Positions 24,301 to 36,222 of a DNA stretch of 64,000 bases are shown here, piece by piece. Source of the stretch: Emydura subglobosa (taxonomy: Eukaryota > Chordata > Testudines > Chelidae); NCBI GenBank assembly GCA_007922225.1, contig ML679954.1:24697003-24761002 (forward strand). The letters run 5' to 3'. Each line of letters starts with the position of its first letter. Position 1 is the stretch's first letter. The notes under the pieces are model-generated. The model saw nothing but the letters and a program-made list of their open reading frames with translations, had not been told where the DNA came from and ran no database searches. The position numbers were made by a program, and so were the translations under genes.

Positions 24301-25657
24301 TTGTGTTCTGAGACAGGCAAATATTCCACTCCTGCCAATCTGTGATCTGAGAAAAGTTCTTCTTAGCCATTTAAAAGGATGCTTTCCAAAACCCCGAGCC
24401 AAGTGGAAGTCCAACAGGAAAAACAGGAAAACAAAAAATGAGGCAGAGTATGGGTGCATGAGGAACAGAGTCAGGTACAATGGTAGCCTTTGCCCAGGAA
24501 GAACAATATAAGCTGCTCCCAATTGTAAGTGTACTCTCAGGAAAATACGGTCCCCTTGTTATCCATGGATGAGACCGCAGGCTATGGGAGTTAGAAACTA
24601 AAGGTTCCCACAACACTGTTCAAGCCCTGCTCGTGCACAAGATAACCAAGGGGTGAGGAAAGCACATCATTGCTCCCTCCTACCCCAGCCAGCTTGCCTA
24701 CCAATGTTTTTCCCTAGCCGATCCAGTTAAAAATCACTCCCAGCAAATGTAGCGGACAGTATAGTCCACTCTAATTTTAACATCTCAGGCAACTAAATCA
24801 CTTCTCTTGGGAGACTATTAAGGAGTCTAACAGAATTTAACATTTTCTTAATACTTGGACCTCATTTTATTTTGCTTCATTTCATCACATGACACCATGG
24901 ACCGCCCTAAACAATTGCTCTACCCCTTTGGTGTTTACTCCTTTAAAATGCTGGTTAGCTAGTCTATTACCCCATAGTAAGTCATACTTTGAGCAAGACA
25001 TATGTATTCAGTTCTCACAAACTTTTCTCAAGAACCAGTTTCTTGGCCATATTTTGTTGCTTCTCTGAATTCTCCCCAGTTTTATCATAATCTTTCTGGT
25101 TCTAAGGGGCCCCCAAAACAGTGTATTCTTTCAGTTACTGTCTTACTAGTGCTTTACACAGGCAGTCAACTCATTGATCCAGGAGTTTCATTTTCTTGTC
25201 TTATTTATGTACATGAAAAAAATTGCTAACACGATTTATTGGAACACACAAAAATTGCCAGTGGTGGCACTGCGCCACACATGATTGATTGATTAAGATG
25301 GCAAACCCATTAGTCACTGACTCCCTTCTATTCTGACATAGTGGTGAGAACATCACAGAAGGTTTATACTTGGCCTCATGCCAGCATCATGTGCTCATTT
25401 ACTAACTGCAGAGGAAGGCTTCTGTACTTGAGCTATATGTCAGAATCTGATTCATGAACAAATTGCACTTTTTCAGGTGGGTCACTTTGTTGCCACAGCA
25501 ACATAATTGTCAGAGTTGATATTCAGTCCGTAATATCACATGAAAAAAAAGCAGCAACTATAGTCAATGTGTACTGAGAACAAAGTAACAACATTTAGCT
25601 AAATGTGAAGTAGCATATTAAAAGTCAAGCTACATAGAAGCATATGGGAAATCGTGA
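21309..25657. other. Long unique non-coding stretch
   Basis: No gene recognised in 4.3 kb apart from a microsatellite near 22.55 kb. Opposing frames near 22328-22642, 22965-23360 and 24006-24616 overlap on both strands and show no family motif. Around 23528-23585 there may be one arm of a decayed palindrome (GGGGTCAAATTCAGG). Confidence 0.45.
22537..22572. repeat. Compound microsatellite (TC)n-(GACA)n
   Basis: About seven TC units (22537-22551) are followed by GACA units (22554-22572). Confidence 0.9.
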
Positions 25658-25772
25658 GCCGGATTTTGTTCTCACATACTAACTGGGTGTTAATCAGCAA
25701 TTATTCCATTGTAATCTATAGTAATAATCTATTGTAATCTACAGTGGTGTAAGTGAGTGGGAATCAGGCCTA
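25658..25772. repeat. Mini-palindrome (GCCGGATTTTGTTC ends)
   Basis: The left arm GCCGGATTTTGTTCTCACATA pairs with a right arm whose reverse complement reads AGGCCTGATTCCCACTCACTTA. The centre contains a short internal duplication (ATTGTAATCTA occurs twice, near 25710 and 25733). Confidence 0.6.
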
Positions 25773-27092
25773 GTCACTTTAACCTATAGATGGGCTGATG
25801 AGATAATGAACAGCTAATCTTTTTTATTTATTATTACAGCTTTGGCCCTTTTGTGCTGTGTGGCCTTGACAGGAACATCACAGTGGCAGCAAAGATCACT
25901 AACTGTTAGGCATAATCCCTCACTTCCCCCATCTTCTTTATTAATGAAAACAAAAATAATTTTTTTTTAAAAAGATCAATAAAAAGTCTCACTGGAACAA
26001 AAAATATATATATAAACCAGGCACAATAACACTGAGGTCTATTATGGTTGATTTTTGTTTGCTTGGGTTTTTTTAAAATGTGATTTTTATTGTGATCAGA
26101 AATGAACAATAAACCAAGATTACACCAAAGAGAAAATTGCAAGAAAGTAACAGGTAGAAAGGAAACAAAGTGGTCATTTGGGTCACTTGCAAATCACAGC
26201 ACACTACATGTCTCATACCAAATGAATGGAAGTTCATGGAATATTAGAAAAGTTCACAAGGAGTGTTAACCTTTTAAATAGGCTCTTAATTTCGGCATAA
26301 GTAATGAAAAGTAGTCATATGTTCTGTTATTTGTCATATGAATTGTTCTTATGGCTAGTCATTTTTTCCATACCAAGGGGAACTTTTATGATACTTCAAT
26401 ACAAATTATTTTCATACATCTCAAATAGTACCAAGTCTTCATTGTATATTTGTGAATTACCACCTTAATTTTGTGACAACCACTATGATTAGAATGTTTT
26501 GTACAGATTAATTCCAATACTCTACATCAAAAGCAGTTACCAATACAACATAGGAATATACTGTAATGTTACTACATGATACAGTACATACAACACATTT
26601 ACACTGAGATCCCCAATACTTTCTTAACCCCTTCATTCTTGAATTCTTAATTACCAAATCTAAAATGTACAACTTCAGTAACTCTGAACTAAGGATTATA
26701 TTAGTCCCTTTGAGTTTCCATCTATACTAAGTATACCATCTATCCTGTTTCAGATTCTTCTTACCCTTCCAGTCACAGAACTGCCCCTTCTCATGCAGCT
26801 CCTTCTATAAAGTTGCACTATTAATCATGTTACCCTAATTTCAAGCTTTTCTGTTGGTAATTTACTGTTAGTACTGGAAATAACTTGCTTGAAGTATATG
26901 TTGTCAGCTTTTTTCCTCAGGACTAAATATAAATGACATGTAAAATTGGCTGTAAAGAAAGATTAAATAAAAGATTAATTTGAAAAAAAATGTGTTCTCA
27001 GATATAATGTACCCCTTTAATGAATACTAGACACACACAAAGCATACTTCAAGTGGGTAAACAAGTACATCCATTCTACACATTTAATTTGA
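25773..27092. other. Unique AT-rich non-coding sequence
   Basis: T/A-rich runs lie near 25960-26010. No gene is recognised. Confidence 0.5.
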
Positions 27093-27150
27093 GAGCCAAA
27101 TTCATCCAGGCTGAAACTCCACTGACTCCACCAGTGATTAAATTTGGCCT
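27093..27150. repeat. Mini-palindrome (GAGCCAAATTCA ends), 58 bp
   Basis: The left arm GAGCCAAATTCATCC pairs with a right arm whose reverse complement reads AGGCCAAATTTAATCA. A short member of the family. Confidence 0.55.
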
Positions 27151-28190
27151 AGTAATTTCCAAGTACTTGAAAATAAGACATACTTTCTTCATGAATCAGG
27201 TGTTTGGTCATTAGGAACCCTAGGAGACCTTTCTATGTATGATTGGCAGTCTGCATTAGGTAATTCCTTGTGTCGGTATTGCTACTCTGCTTCCTCAGAG
27301 AATAAAATTACTTCTGTACCAACTGTCAGCTCATTTTTAACACAATGGGATTAATTATAGACTGACATTGATCTGTGGATCTTTGGCTGCAGCAAATCAC
27401 TGACCAGTTTCATGGCCTTGGCTGCCTCTTGTACAAACAGACCGCAATTCACAATATGTTTCTGACTCAATATCTTTGAGTGCCAACACAATTCTTGTTA
27501 TCATGAGAATCTGAGAAATATTCCATGTGATCTCCCATAATCCAATACTCGTATCATGTTACTTGTTGGGCATGACTTATTTGTGGGGTAGTCACTGCCA
27601 GTTCTCTAAGGGACAAGCTGTTCCTATTGCCTGAGGTTAAACATAGGCCAGAAGTTTAGTTATTGAGAATTCATATAGTGCATGTCAATATAAAATAGCC
27701 TTCTCTATAGAATGTTTAGTATGAAATGGCCATAAATCAAGCCTTTTGAAAAGTCTTTTCCCTCTTTCTGCTGTGTGCACAACTGAGGATCACAATACTC
27801 TCTATTTATTATATGTTCTAGACTTTCACTACACAGAGTGAAACCGACTAAGGGCTAATTTGGAAGCTGTGGCATGTCCACAACTCCCAGAGATGCGTTT
27901 ATGATTTGAAAGCAGCAGGACCTTGCAAGATAGAACCCTAAGTACTACAATGTAATTAATCCACCCTCTACCAAGACAAAGCTCATTCACTATATGAGCC
28001 ACAATGTGAAACATTCATTGTCTCTTTCTTCAGATAATTTGCAATATCAGGCATTTCCTGTGAGTTCTCCAATAGTTATCAGTACATTGCCTGATATTAA
28101 ATGGAGAAATTCTTGTTTAGATTAAATCTTTTACTACATGTATATGGCTACTTATAAAGGCCTCCAAAAAAATCCCTTCTGTTTTGAGAC
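27151..28190. other. Unique non-coding sequence
   Basis: No gene or recognised repeat. Confidence 0.5.
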
Positions 28191-28447
28191 TGGGGGCACG
28201 TCTAACACCACAATTAAACACTCACAGCTGGCACAAGAGCTGACTCAAGCTCAAGGTGTTCAGGCTGTGAGGCTGTAAAACTGTGGTGTAGACATTTGGG
28301 CTCAGATGGGGGCCCAAGCTCTGGGTCTCCGCCTGAGCCCGAATGTCTGCACCACAATTTTATAGCGCAGCAGCCCAGGAACCCAGAGCTTGAATCAGCT
28401 GACACAGGCCAGCTGTGGGAGTTTAATCCGGTGTGAGACACACCCAC
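28191..28447. mobile_element. Full-length palindromic MITE, 257 bp
   Basis: Almost the whole element is one inverted repeat. The left half (GGGGCACGTCTAACACCACAA, then CACTCACAGCTGGCAC, TGACTCAAGCTC, TAAAACTGTGGTGTAGACAT and GGGCTCAGA) reappears in reverse complement in the right half (GTGGGTGTGTCTCACACC, then CTCCCACAGCTGGCCTG, TGATTCAAGCTC, TAAAATTGTGGTGCAGACAT and GGGCTCAGG), so it would fold into a hairpin of about 125 bp per arm. GTCTACACCAC-like ends relate it to the TCTACACT group of MITEs here. No coding capacity: the open frame within it is a by-product of the fold-back. Confidence 0.8.
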
Positions 28448-29240
28448 AGAGACAAGAAATGGAGGATTTGATATGTATGCATTAGACTATCCTACACCTA
28501 AGTAAGTGAGTGGCTAAACTCTCATTGGCTTTCAAAGAAGCAGGATTGTGCTTTAAGAATCTATATGCTTTCCTTGGCTTTCCCTCAACACATCTATCTG
28601 AAAGAAAACCTCTCTTTTAGGAACTTTGGCCCAAATGATGAAAATTCCTCCATTGTGTGTGCATAATTGTGTATGCAAAATCAACTTCTGAATGTATAAA
28701 TTAGGTAAGTTCACATCCAACTGCCAATATCCATTTGCATGTGAACAAGTAGAAACCTTTGAAAAGTTGGCCTGTAATGTTTTCAAGAGCTGCTCATAAA
28801 GTTTCATTAAAAGTTATAGAAAATCCTTCAATCAATGTTGAATTTTTAAAATGTGATGCCACTTTGCATTTTATTTTCATTTGACATATTTCACACACTG
28901 CAGTGAACATGGTATAAAAGTCCAGGGCTGGGATTTTTAAGGAATCTTTGAGAGTTAGGCACTCAAATCATACTGAAATTCAATAGCAGTCGGGCACCTT
29001 TACACTTGTTGGGATAACTGTGCCTATAAAGTTACCCTAATTGTGAGCTCAACTGTAAAAGTATATGAACATTCAAAAGATGTCACAATGTTGATGAGAA
29101 AAGGTATGAAAGACTGACAGAAATACTGAATTAGTCTGCACAAGAACGCTTACTGGTATAACTGAAGACTGTGTTATGATCATGTTTGGTAAATAAGAAA
29201 AAAAAGTATTGAATCAGTAATAAAAAAATCAAAGTTGGTT
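28448..29240. other. Unique non-coding sequence
   Basis: No gene recognised. Around 28960-29050 the phrase GAGTTAGGCACTCAAATC and what follows may be old repeat, unassigned. Confidence 0.45.
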
Positions 29241-29241
29241 T

Positions 29242-29830
29242 GTCAGAAACTAGACCTAATAGGTGGACAAAATAATAAGGGACAGGCTATTCCACCCACC
29301 ACTCCCCTTGGGGTCCTTAAAGAAAGTGTAAGGACCTGAGAACTAGAACCCAGGTGTACAGAGCCAGAGAGAGCAGACAGTCCCACAGTACCACCAGGAG
29401 ACCATGTAGAGGCACAGCCAGGGTGCACTGTGGAGAGTGGGTGATGCTTCCTACGACACCTAAGAGTCCCAGAGTACAGTATCCTGCAGGCCTTTGATTA
29501 GCCAAGTCTCCCTACTTAACCCCAGGAGTTGCCCTATGAAGTTGTCTGGGAAACCACACAGACTTCAGCCTGCTGCAATGCTAGTCTTTGCCTCATCACC
29601 TGATCTCTGGTCCCTTGACTCCAGCCTGACTCTGATCTTGATTGCTGCCTCTTGATTCTACTCTGATACTGCCTCTGACCTCCAGTCTCTGACCCCGGCT
29701 TGACTCTTACCCTTATTTACAGGATCTGACCTTGTGATTCCTCCAACTCCTGCCTCGCAACTCCCATCCCTGGTGGTCAGACCTCAGCCCAGCTGTGACC
29801 ATTAGGCCAGACCACCTACACTCCAGCCCC
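29242..29830 (+). repeat. Probable LTR remnant with CTCTGAC-rich tract
   Basis: The block starts TGTCAGAAACTAG and reaches GGCCAGACCACCTACA near 29820, i.e. TG...CA ends. Between about 29580 and 29720 it carries many spaced copies of CTCTGA/TCTGAC/CTTGAC, and then TGGTGGTCAGACCTCAGCCC. I recognise this wording as common in turtle LTR elements, but I found no target duplication and no terminal partner, so both the class and the ends are uncertain. Confidence 0.4.
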
Positions 29831-31397
29831 TACTGGAAGAAAGCTTGTGAGGAAAGTCTGGAATGAGCTTCACCATCATGACTGCTACCCCCACCATATC
29901 CTGGGACCCCCATACTTCTTCATCCTGATTTTAAGAGATATGCTGACCAGACTGGGCCAAAGAGAAAAGGAGCCAGACAACATCATCACTTCTACCAGGT
30001 CCAGCTGAATCCCAAACTCTAGAATGAAACACGATCAGAATTCAACAATGACAACCCACAGGCTCATCTCAACTAACTTCTTCTCTTTCCTCCAAAAGGA
30101 CTGTGATTACCATCTTTGATATCATCTAAGAGACTGTCAAACCGGGAGGGATTTTCCTTCTTAAAATGCCCTCCAGTGCAGGGGAAAGGAAACAAGGAAT
30201 GTTATTAAAATGAAAGCCTTACTTACTATTTTACATTTCAAATGCTTAACTGTTTTTCCTTCTTTTCTTTATCATTAATAAAAGATTAAAAGGATTTTAA
30301 TGGTGTGTTTGCCATGGCCCTGAGGTCTCTGTATACCCAACCCTGAACTTTGTTTAACACTATTGGACAATGACTGGATTACGTAAACAGGTTTGGCCCA
30401 TATATATTCCATCTTAATTAATATAGACCCCTTTGCAAATCTTAGCCTAGATATCTAGAGAGAGGGGAAACAAACCCCTAGATTTACTATGAAATTTTCA
30501 ACAGGCAATCATTTTATGTTTCCCATAAAATATATATTTTACTCAGATTGTTGATCTGAATCACTGCAGTCAATTTGAATCAATAGTATCATTTTGACTC
30601 AAGAATTCTAATGGAGTTTAAGTTGCATGGGGAACAACTATTTTTAAAACGTTAATAGCTAAAATTATTTCAAACAGGCACCACTCTAGATAATGACTGG
30701 GTGCCTGCCAAATCCCATATTTCAAATCTCAGGAGCATCTCTCTTTGCGAGAGAATTAAATAAATAAGTCTATCTTTTTAAAAAAAAAAAGCCCCCAAAC
30801 AGAATTGTCAAAACCATTTCCTTCAAAGTTTCAAAGAAAAAAATAGCTTTAACATTGACAATCTGCTATATAAACTGTTTGAATATAATTTAATAAATAT
30901 AAGTTATACAGCAGACCCTTAACTATAGCATCTCAGTCACAATGATGTACTACCATAATCCACAATATTATTCTGATGCTCTGAACCACAAGTGAACCCT
31001 GTAACAAGTGATCTCAGATTCTGTCTCCCCGGCTGAAAGCTCCATTTATTCACTAAGTCCTCCTCTCATGCACATAACTCCAGTGAAGGCTAATAATTTC
31101 TAGACAGTGAGTAGAGTCAATGCTGAACATCCATTGGACCTGATTTTCTGCTGGAAGTAATTCCTGTTTAGCTGATAAGGTTTAAAAATACAGTCAAGAC
31201 AAAGACAACAACAAGCACAGTGCAGAATTATCCCATCATACACCACTGCAGACTAGAGGCTCCAAGATTAATAAACATACAAGCTCACCTGAAACCAAAT
31301 TTGCTAAAATATTAAGCTTTTTGTAGACATAGTGGAAGGCACGATACATAGTGCAATGTATTTTTGATTTTCAGAGAGATTTGATTGACACCAGTCT
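29831..31397. other. Unique or unassigned non-coding sequence
   Basis: No gene recognised. The first 250 bases could be internal sequence of the preceding LTR-like block. An A-run of about 13 lies near 30780-30790. Confidence 0.45.
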
Positions 31398-31640
31398 TTA
31401 TTACTATTATTACAGAAGCTCATAGGAATGCTAGTCATGGAGCCTGACTCCATTGTGCTAGGCACTGTACATACACAGAACAAAATGACAGGCCTTGCAC
31501 CGAGCTACTTACAATCGAAGTATAAGACAAGAGACCACAGATGGATACAGAGATATGGGGAAGTGCAAGCAAACAATGAGACAACACTGGTCAGCATGAG
31601 AGGCAGCGGTCTCATCCTACCAGCAGCATGTTGTCAGGGT
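31398..31640 (+). repeat. Ancient interspersed repeat (CTAGGCACTGTACA type), copy 1
   Basis: Starting from a TTATTACTATTATTAC tract, the sequence reads AGTCATGGAGCCTGACTCCA, TTGTGCTAGGCACTGTACA, AGCTACTTACAATCGAAGTA and GAGACAACACTGGTCAGCAT. This is a repeat I recognise as widespread in turtles and other amniotes, probably the tail of an old SINE or LINE. A second copy lies at 37136. Confidence 0.65.
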
Positions 31641-32074
31641 TTGGTTTTGTATTTTTAGGTGTCACAGGGAGCTGTACTTGCTTCACTTAAAGGGCCCAGC
31701 TAGAATAGGTTCTCCCAGTTTGGCCAGTTAAGAGGATGGAGCAGCACCTAGGAACATAAAAAGCTTAGGAAAGGAAGGGAAAGCAACAGCAGCAAGAAGT
31801 TCTCTGGGGGAGGCTGCCAGAGACCCGTAGGAGAGGAGGTAGTCAGAACCTTCTAGAGAAAAAGGGACTCTTTGGAGAAAGCCCTCAAAGGGCTCAGTTA
31901 AAAGAGTATAGCTTCAGATAATCACCTGCACCTAGAATTGGAATTTCATTCAACTTTTGTGAGAATAATGTAAATGGAGATAGTGGAAGATCCCAATTTT
32001 TAGGTATTTAGAACTAGGATTAAATCAACAAACGTATCAATGGAGCACTGATCATCCCTGTATTCCAAGACAGA
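31641..32074. other. Unassigned sequence, weak LTR-like features
   Basis: Contains ACATAAAAAG (31754-31763), followed by a purine-rich transcript-like stretch. It could be an LTR remnant. No termini or polyadenylation signal are clear. Confidence 0.3.
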
Positions 32075-32156
32075 GACCCAGATCTGAAGCTGGTATAAAT
32101 TGGCATAATACAACAGAAGTCCGTGGAGATTTATCCAGCCCTGCTGACAATCAAGC
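32075..32156. repeat. Mini-palindrome, decayed
   Basis: The left arm GACCCAGATCTGAAGCTGGTATAAATT pairs imperfectly with a right arm whose reverse complement reads GGCTTGATTGTCAGCAGGGCTGGATAAATC. Family member with many mismatches. Confidence 0.5.
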
Positions 32157-32604
32157 CTTATATTATGTATGTTCTAGTGAGTCACTGTAGGTAAATTGTA
32201 ATTGTTACTGAAGTTAACATTATTATTGTTATTACTGAATAGCCATAATAAAGAATTAACAAACTTCCTCTATGAACCTAAGTATCTGGTTTGCGCCTCT
32301 AATATCTTATTCTTATGCTTCCCTTTGGAAGCTGAGAAACTCTTCCTAAGAAATTTAGTGCAAGGCTCATTAACGCAAAGTCAGGATTCCCAAACTGAAA
32401 ATAATGATCACAGAGGAAATTCCTTAAAAAAAAAAGAAAGGCCTATTGATATTATCCCATGTCATTCATTTTATGAACTTTACCTCTGGCGAAAAAAATG
32501 CTGGCATTTTGGATTCAAATAAACATAAAGTCACATGCAGGATTTATATTGGGTGAGTTGGGAATTACAGCATGCAAAATCTATTTTACAGAAGAGTTAA
32601 TGCA

Positions 32605-32700
32605 TCAGCATTTCTACAGCACTTTTCATCCCAGGCTTCCAAAGAGAGTTACAATCACTAACTAATTCAGCTTCCCAACAATCCTGGAGCTAGGTAGACG
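32605..32700 (-). repeat. MIR-like SINE, 3' part, minus strand
   Basis: The plus strand reads CAGCACTTTTCATCCCAGG, then TACAATCACTAACTAATTCAGC, then CCTGGAGCTAGGTAGA. It matches the outer 3' part (read in reverse) of the long MIR-related SINE of reptiles, the part that precedes CCCCATTTTACAGAT. The expected continuation appears 510 bases later at 33211. Confidence 0.55.
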
Positions 32701-33210
32701 ACCCATGTCAAACCCTCTAACAGAATGGTGGAAGTGGGAGAGGAGCAGAAAACTCAAAGAGGTTCTCGTGTGATACATTCTATATATTGTATCCTAAAGG
32801 GGGAAAGATTTGGGTGACACAGTGCATAGACTTTTAAAACCCCTTTCAGGAGCCATGTCATAATTGTCAAAGTCCGCATGTGTCTCCTTAATAGCAGTCA
32901 AAGAATGGAAATAGGAATAACTAATTCAGTGATGAGCTGCATTCCCAAAACTCAGTGCAAATATTTCCAACAGGAAGTGGGAGCACATAAGGTTATTCCT
33001 CACTCACAAACCCAACCCCAACCATTTTGGTACCAGCAATGGCTGGGGGAAGAGTGAGCTCTAGAAATCCTTCCCCTTAGCCTGCAGCATCAAAAGTGGA
33101 CAGAGGAATGTGGAATCCTTGAGCTACTATGCAATGACGTCCATATATGAAAGCACCATTCTGCACATGATACCTGACGTGCAAGCCTGTGATATAGAGA
33201 AATCCTGCAC

Positions 33211-33340
33211 ATCATCATCCCCTTTTTCTAGATCGATAAGTTGGTACACAGATTTTCTCAAGGCCAGCAAATAAATAGAAAAAAAAGACAGGAACAGGGT
33301 CCTGCAGAATGACCTCCCAGTCTTGTGCTCTAACCACCAA
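33211..33340 (-). repeat. MIR-like SINE, core and head, minus strand
   Basis: The plus strand reads ATCATCATCCCCTTTTTCTAGAT, then GGTACACAGATTTTCTCAAGGCCAGCAA, then GACCTCCCAGTCTTGTGCTCTAACCACC. This is the reverse complement of a MIR/CORE-SINE from the core to the tRNA-like head. It is followed by 14 A (33339-33352). It probably belongs to the same insertion as 32605-32700, interrupted by about 510 bases. Confidence 0.75.
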
Positions 33341-33352
33341 AAAAAAAAAAAA

Positions 33353-36026
33353 TCCTCCCAAATACACTTAGAAGGCTTCTCTTGAAATACCAGTTAAGCT
33401 TATTAGAAATCAACGTGAATGAGTTATGATGCATGTCTACAAGATTCTGTGTAATTAAACAGACAATTCAGATACCTCTTACTTTTGTAGAAGGGGTAGC
33501 CAGCCTTTTAAAATGCTTCCTGAAATAAAGTGTTTGGATATTAATGTTTAGTAAGGAGAAAAACTTTTGGAGTTATGAAAAAGCCCTCTTCAAAGTCTAG
33601 TACATTTTCAAAAATATCATGCTCCCATTTCACTTACATGTACCTATTCACTGAGACCTTTCTGACCAGTGATCATCACCAAAATATTCCTTTCTGGATG
33701 TAATACAGGCTTCCTCCCTACTTTATCAGTGTGCACCACCTGTCTGACACATCCAATGAAGTTACATCATGGTCTACAGCACTGTGACTGCAAAATACGG
33801 GCAAAGAGGAGAAATCCAATTATAAAAGAGTGATTACATTCACACAAACATCTAGATCAGCAATGATGGACAAAGAAGTGCTCAAAAACAAACAGTTGGG
33901 ACATGACAGTTTAATAGGCTTTTGGTAAAATATGATATTCTAACAAGTTTACCTGATTTGTAGCAAGGTCTCCTTAAATTCAGTCATTTCAATACACTCT
34001 TACAGACTTCTTAGTTCACAGCTCATCATCCCAATAGATGACAGTAGCCCCACTAGGACTATAATAGGCTAGTTGTGTCAATCTGTGAGATCAATGAGGC
34101 TGTGTGCTAAAAATATCTATGAAATATTCAATGAAAATAACATGCTGCAAATGCACAGAAGTGCCTTTTTAAGGAAATGAAATGGTAAAAAAAGTTCCCT
34201 TTTTATTTCAAAATAATCTTCATGTGAATTTTATAGTCAAGATAGATATAAACTCCTGAAAATAGAGGATAATAATGAAAATGCTAACAGAGCACATTAA
34301 CTGCAATGGTATTAATTGAACTGCTGATTTTTTTTTTTTTTTGCAGTTGTTCTCTGGTTTTTCTCCCAATTACGCTAAATCCTCCACTTTTTAATGTAGC
34401 TCACTCCTTTATTTTGTTGACAGCATTAACCATAAATTATGGTGTACATTTAGATTCTAAACTCAGTTTTTGTCCGAGAAACCAAAACAATCAAATAGGC
34501 ATTCAGGTTTTTTCATTAACTTAATGGAGGACTGCCAGTTAGTAGAGGCATTAGAAGCCAGGGCTCCTGGTACCAAATACATCCCTCACCATTAGGCCTT
34601 GATCCTGCAATTGATTCTCCGTGCCCATATGGATCCCCACCACAATCAAAGACGTGGTGATGACCACATCAGCTCCTCTGAGGGAACAGTGGAGAGTCAG
34701 GTTTGCGATATGTGTGGATGTCAAATGCACAACTGCTCCAGGATGTGCAAGCATTAGCAGTGACCAAAAGTGCGTGCTCTCGTTTTCATTTAGCAAGAGA
34801 AGGTTGCCAGCTCTTCTTTCGGAGCATGGCTGTGCCTTCGTCAACTCAAGTTTGTTTTACCACAATACGCTCTACTGATACATGGCGCTCACTTGAACGC
34901 CACCCACTCTCCAGCTAATGAAGAAATAGGGATCCAGATTTATGAAAATGTATTTCACATAGGGAATATATGACAAACTATCTCCTTAGTTTGCACTGCC
35001 ATCCAACTGGTGTACAAGTAAAGTTAGTGTTGGTTTTGATTTATAAAGTGCTAAATATGATTGGCCTTGACTACGTGCGAGATTGCCTCTCATCTCATGT
35101 GACACTGCAGCAATACACTTGAACTCACAGCTTTCAAAGAGTAAATGAGAAGGGACTGAAAGCAAGGTTTGCAGGGGCAGGAAAGGTTTTTGTGGATACT
35201 GAGGTGGCAGCAGCTGGAGATTACTAACTGAAGTAGATTATAGCGATTTTATGGATATTGATTTATTGGAGCTTTGGTCTGTGTTTTAATTAAAATCGGT
35301 ATAACATCTAGAGGTATGAGTTTTAGTGCATTGAAATAAAAAACAATATAAAATACACTATAGATGAGCTCAAACCAAACATCTAGTTCAAAATAGTGCA
35401 AAAGTTGAGGGAGCTCAATCCAGATCAAAACATTTTTGGTTCAGATTTATCTCTAAGCCAGTAAATACATTGTATAATCATTGGATGCTTAAGGTTTAGT
35501 ATATTTGGTCCATAATTACTTCAGTTCACAATGTTAAAAATGACAATAAAAAAAAGCTAAATCTTCTTCATCTTTCTTTATCTATTTTAATTCTGTAAAT
35601 CATTCATATTTTCATTGCACATACAAGTGACAACCTGTGTAGGAACTAAATTTATTACAGCAAAATTAGACATTTATAAAAGTTTATACCTGTAGGTTAA
35701 AGCTCATTGCAATGATATCCCTCATGAATACTATTTTTCATCTCTGGATTGTAATTATGTGTTGCATAATGGGTAATGAGGGTACAGTACAGTACAGAAT
35801 TCATTGAGGTCATGATAGCACAAGTGGAGTTTAGTGAATAATAGCTGCAAGGTCTAGGGTGATATTTAATATATGCTCTATTATTTTTCCACTTTACATA
35901 GCTTTTCAGTCTGGAAACGAGGGCCTTATTACTGCTCAGTGACTTTGTGCCCTTTTTTACGATGGGAAAGCTACCTTGCTCAGGACAGTGTTCTATTGGA
36001 CCATACTCAGTGGAGTTGGGTGTCAC
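33353..36026. other. Unique non-coding sequence
   Basis: No gene. A run of 15 T lies at 34328-34342. The overlapping frames at 34551-34918 on both strands are without recognisable motifs; their region starts with a phrase (CCTTGATCCTGCAATTGATTC) that resembles other old repeats. Confidence 0.45.
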
Positions 36027-36222
36027 CCTCCTTGGCCTAGTCCGTACCGAAGATATGACACACTTAGCCAGTGAGTTGCACTCATCAAGTTAGCAAGTTC
36101 CCTAATATTCAAAGATGCCAAAGTGATCAGACACAGCAAAAACATATTCAAGATTCACAAATCCCATTGTGCCATGAATCTTCATTATTCTTTTCAATGT
36201 AGAGTAGCTTATATCATTGATA
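36027..36222 (+). repeat. Duplicated segment, copy 1 (complete)
   Basis: From CCTCCTTGGCCTAGTCC to TATATCATTGATAT this segment recurs at 37417-37566. The visible parts differ at only a few positions (CCGTACCG/CCATATCG, AATGTAG/AATTTAG, CATT/CACT). It contains 57 bases between GTTAGC and GATTCAC that are replaced by N in the second copy. Confidence 0.9.

Noticed and set aside
28214..28447. 77-residue minus-strand frame
   Set aside because: Lies wholly inside the palindromic MITE.
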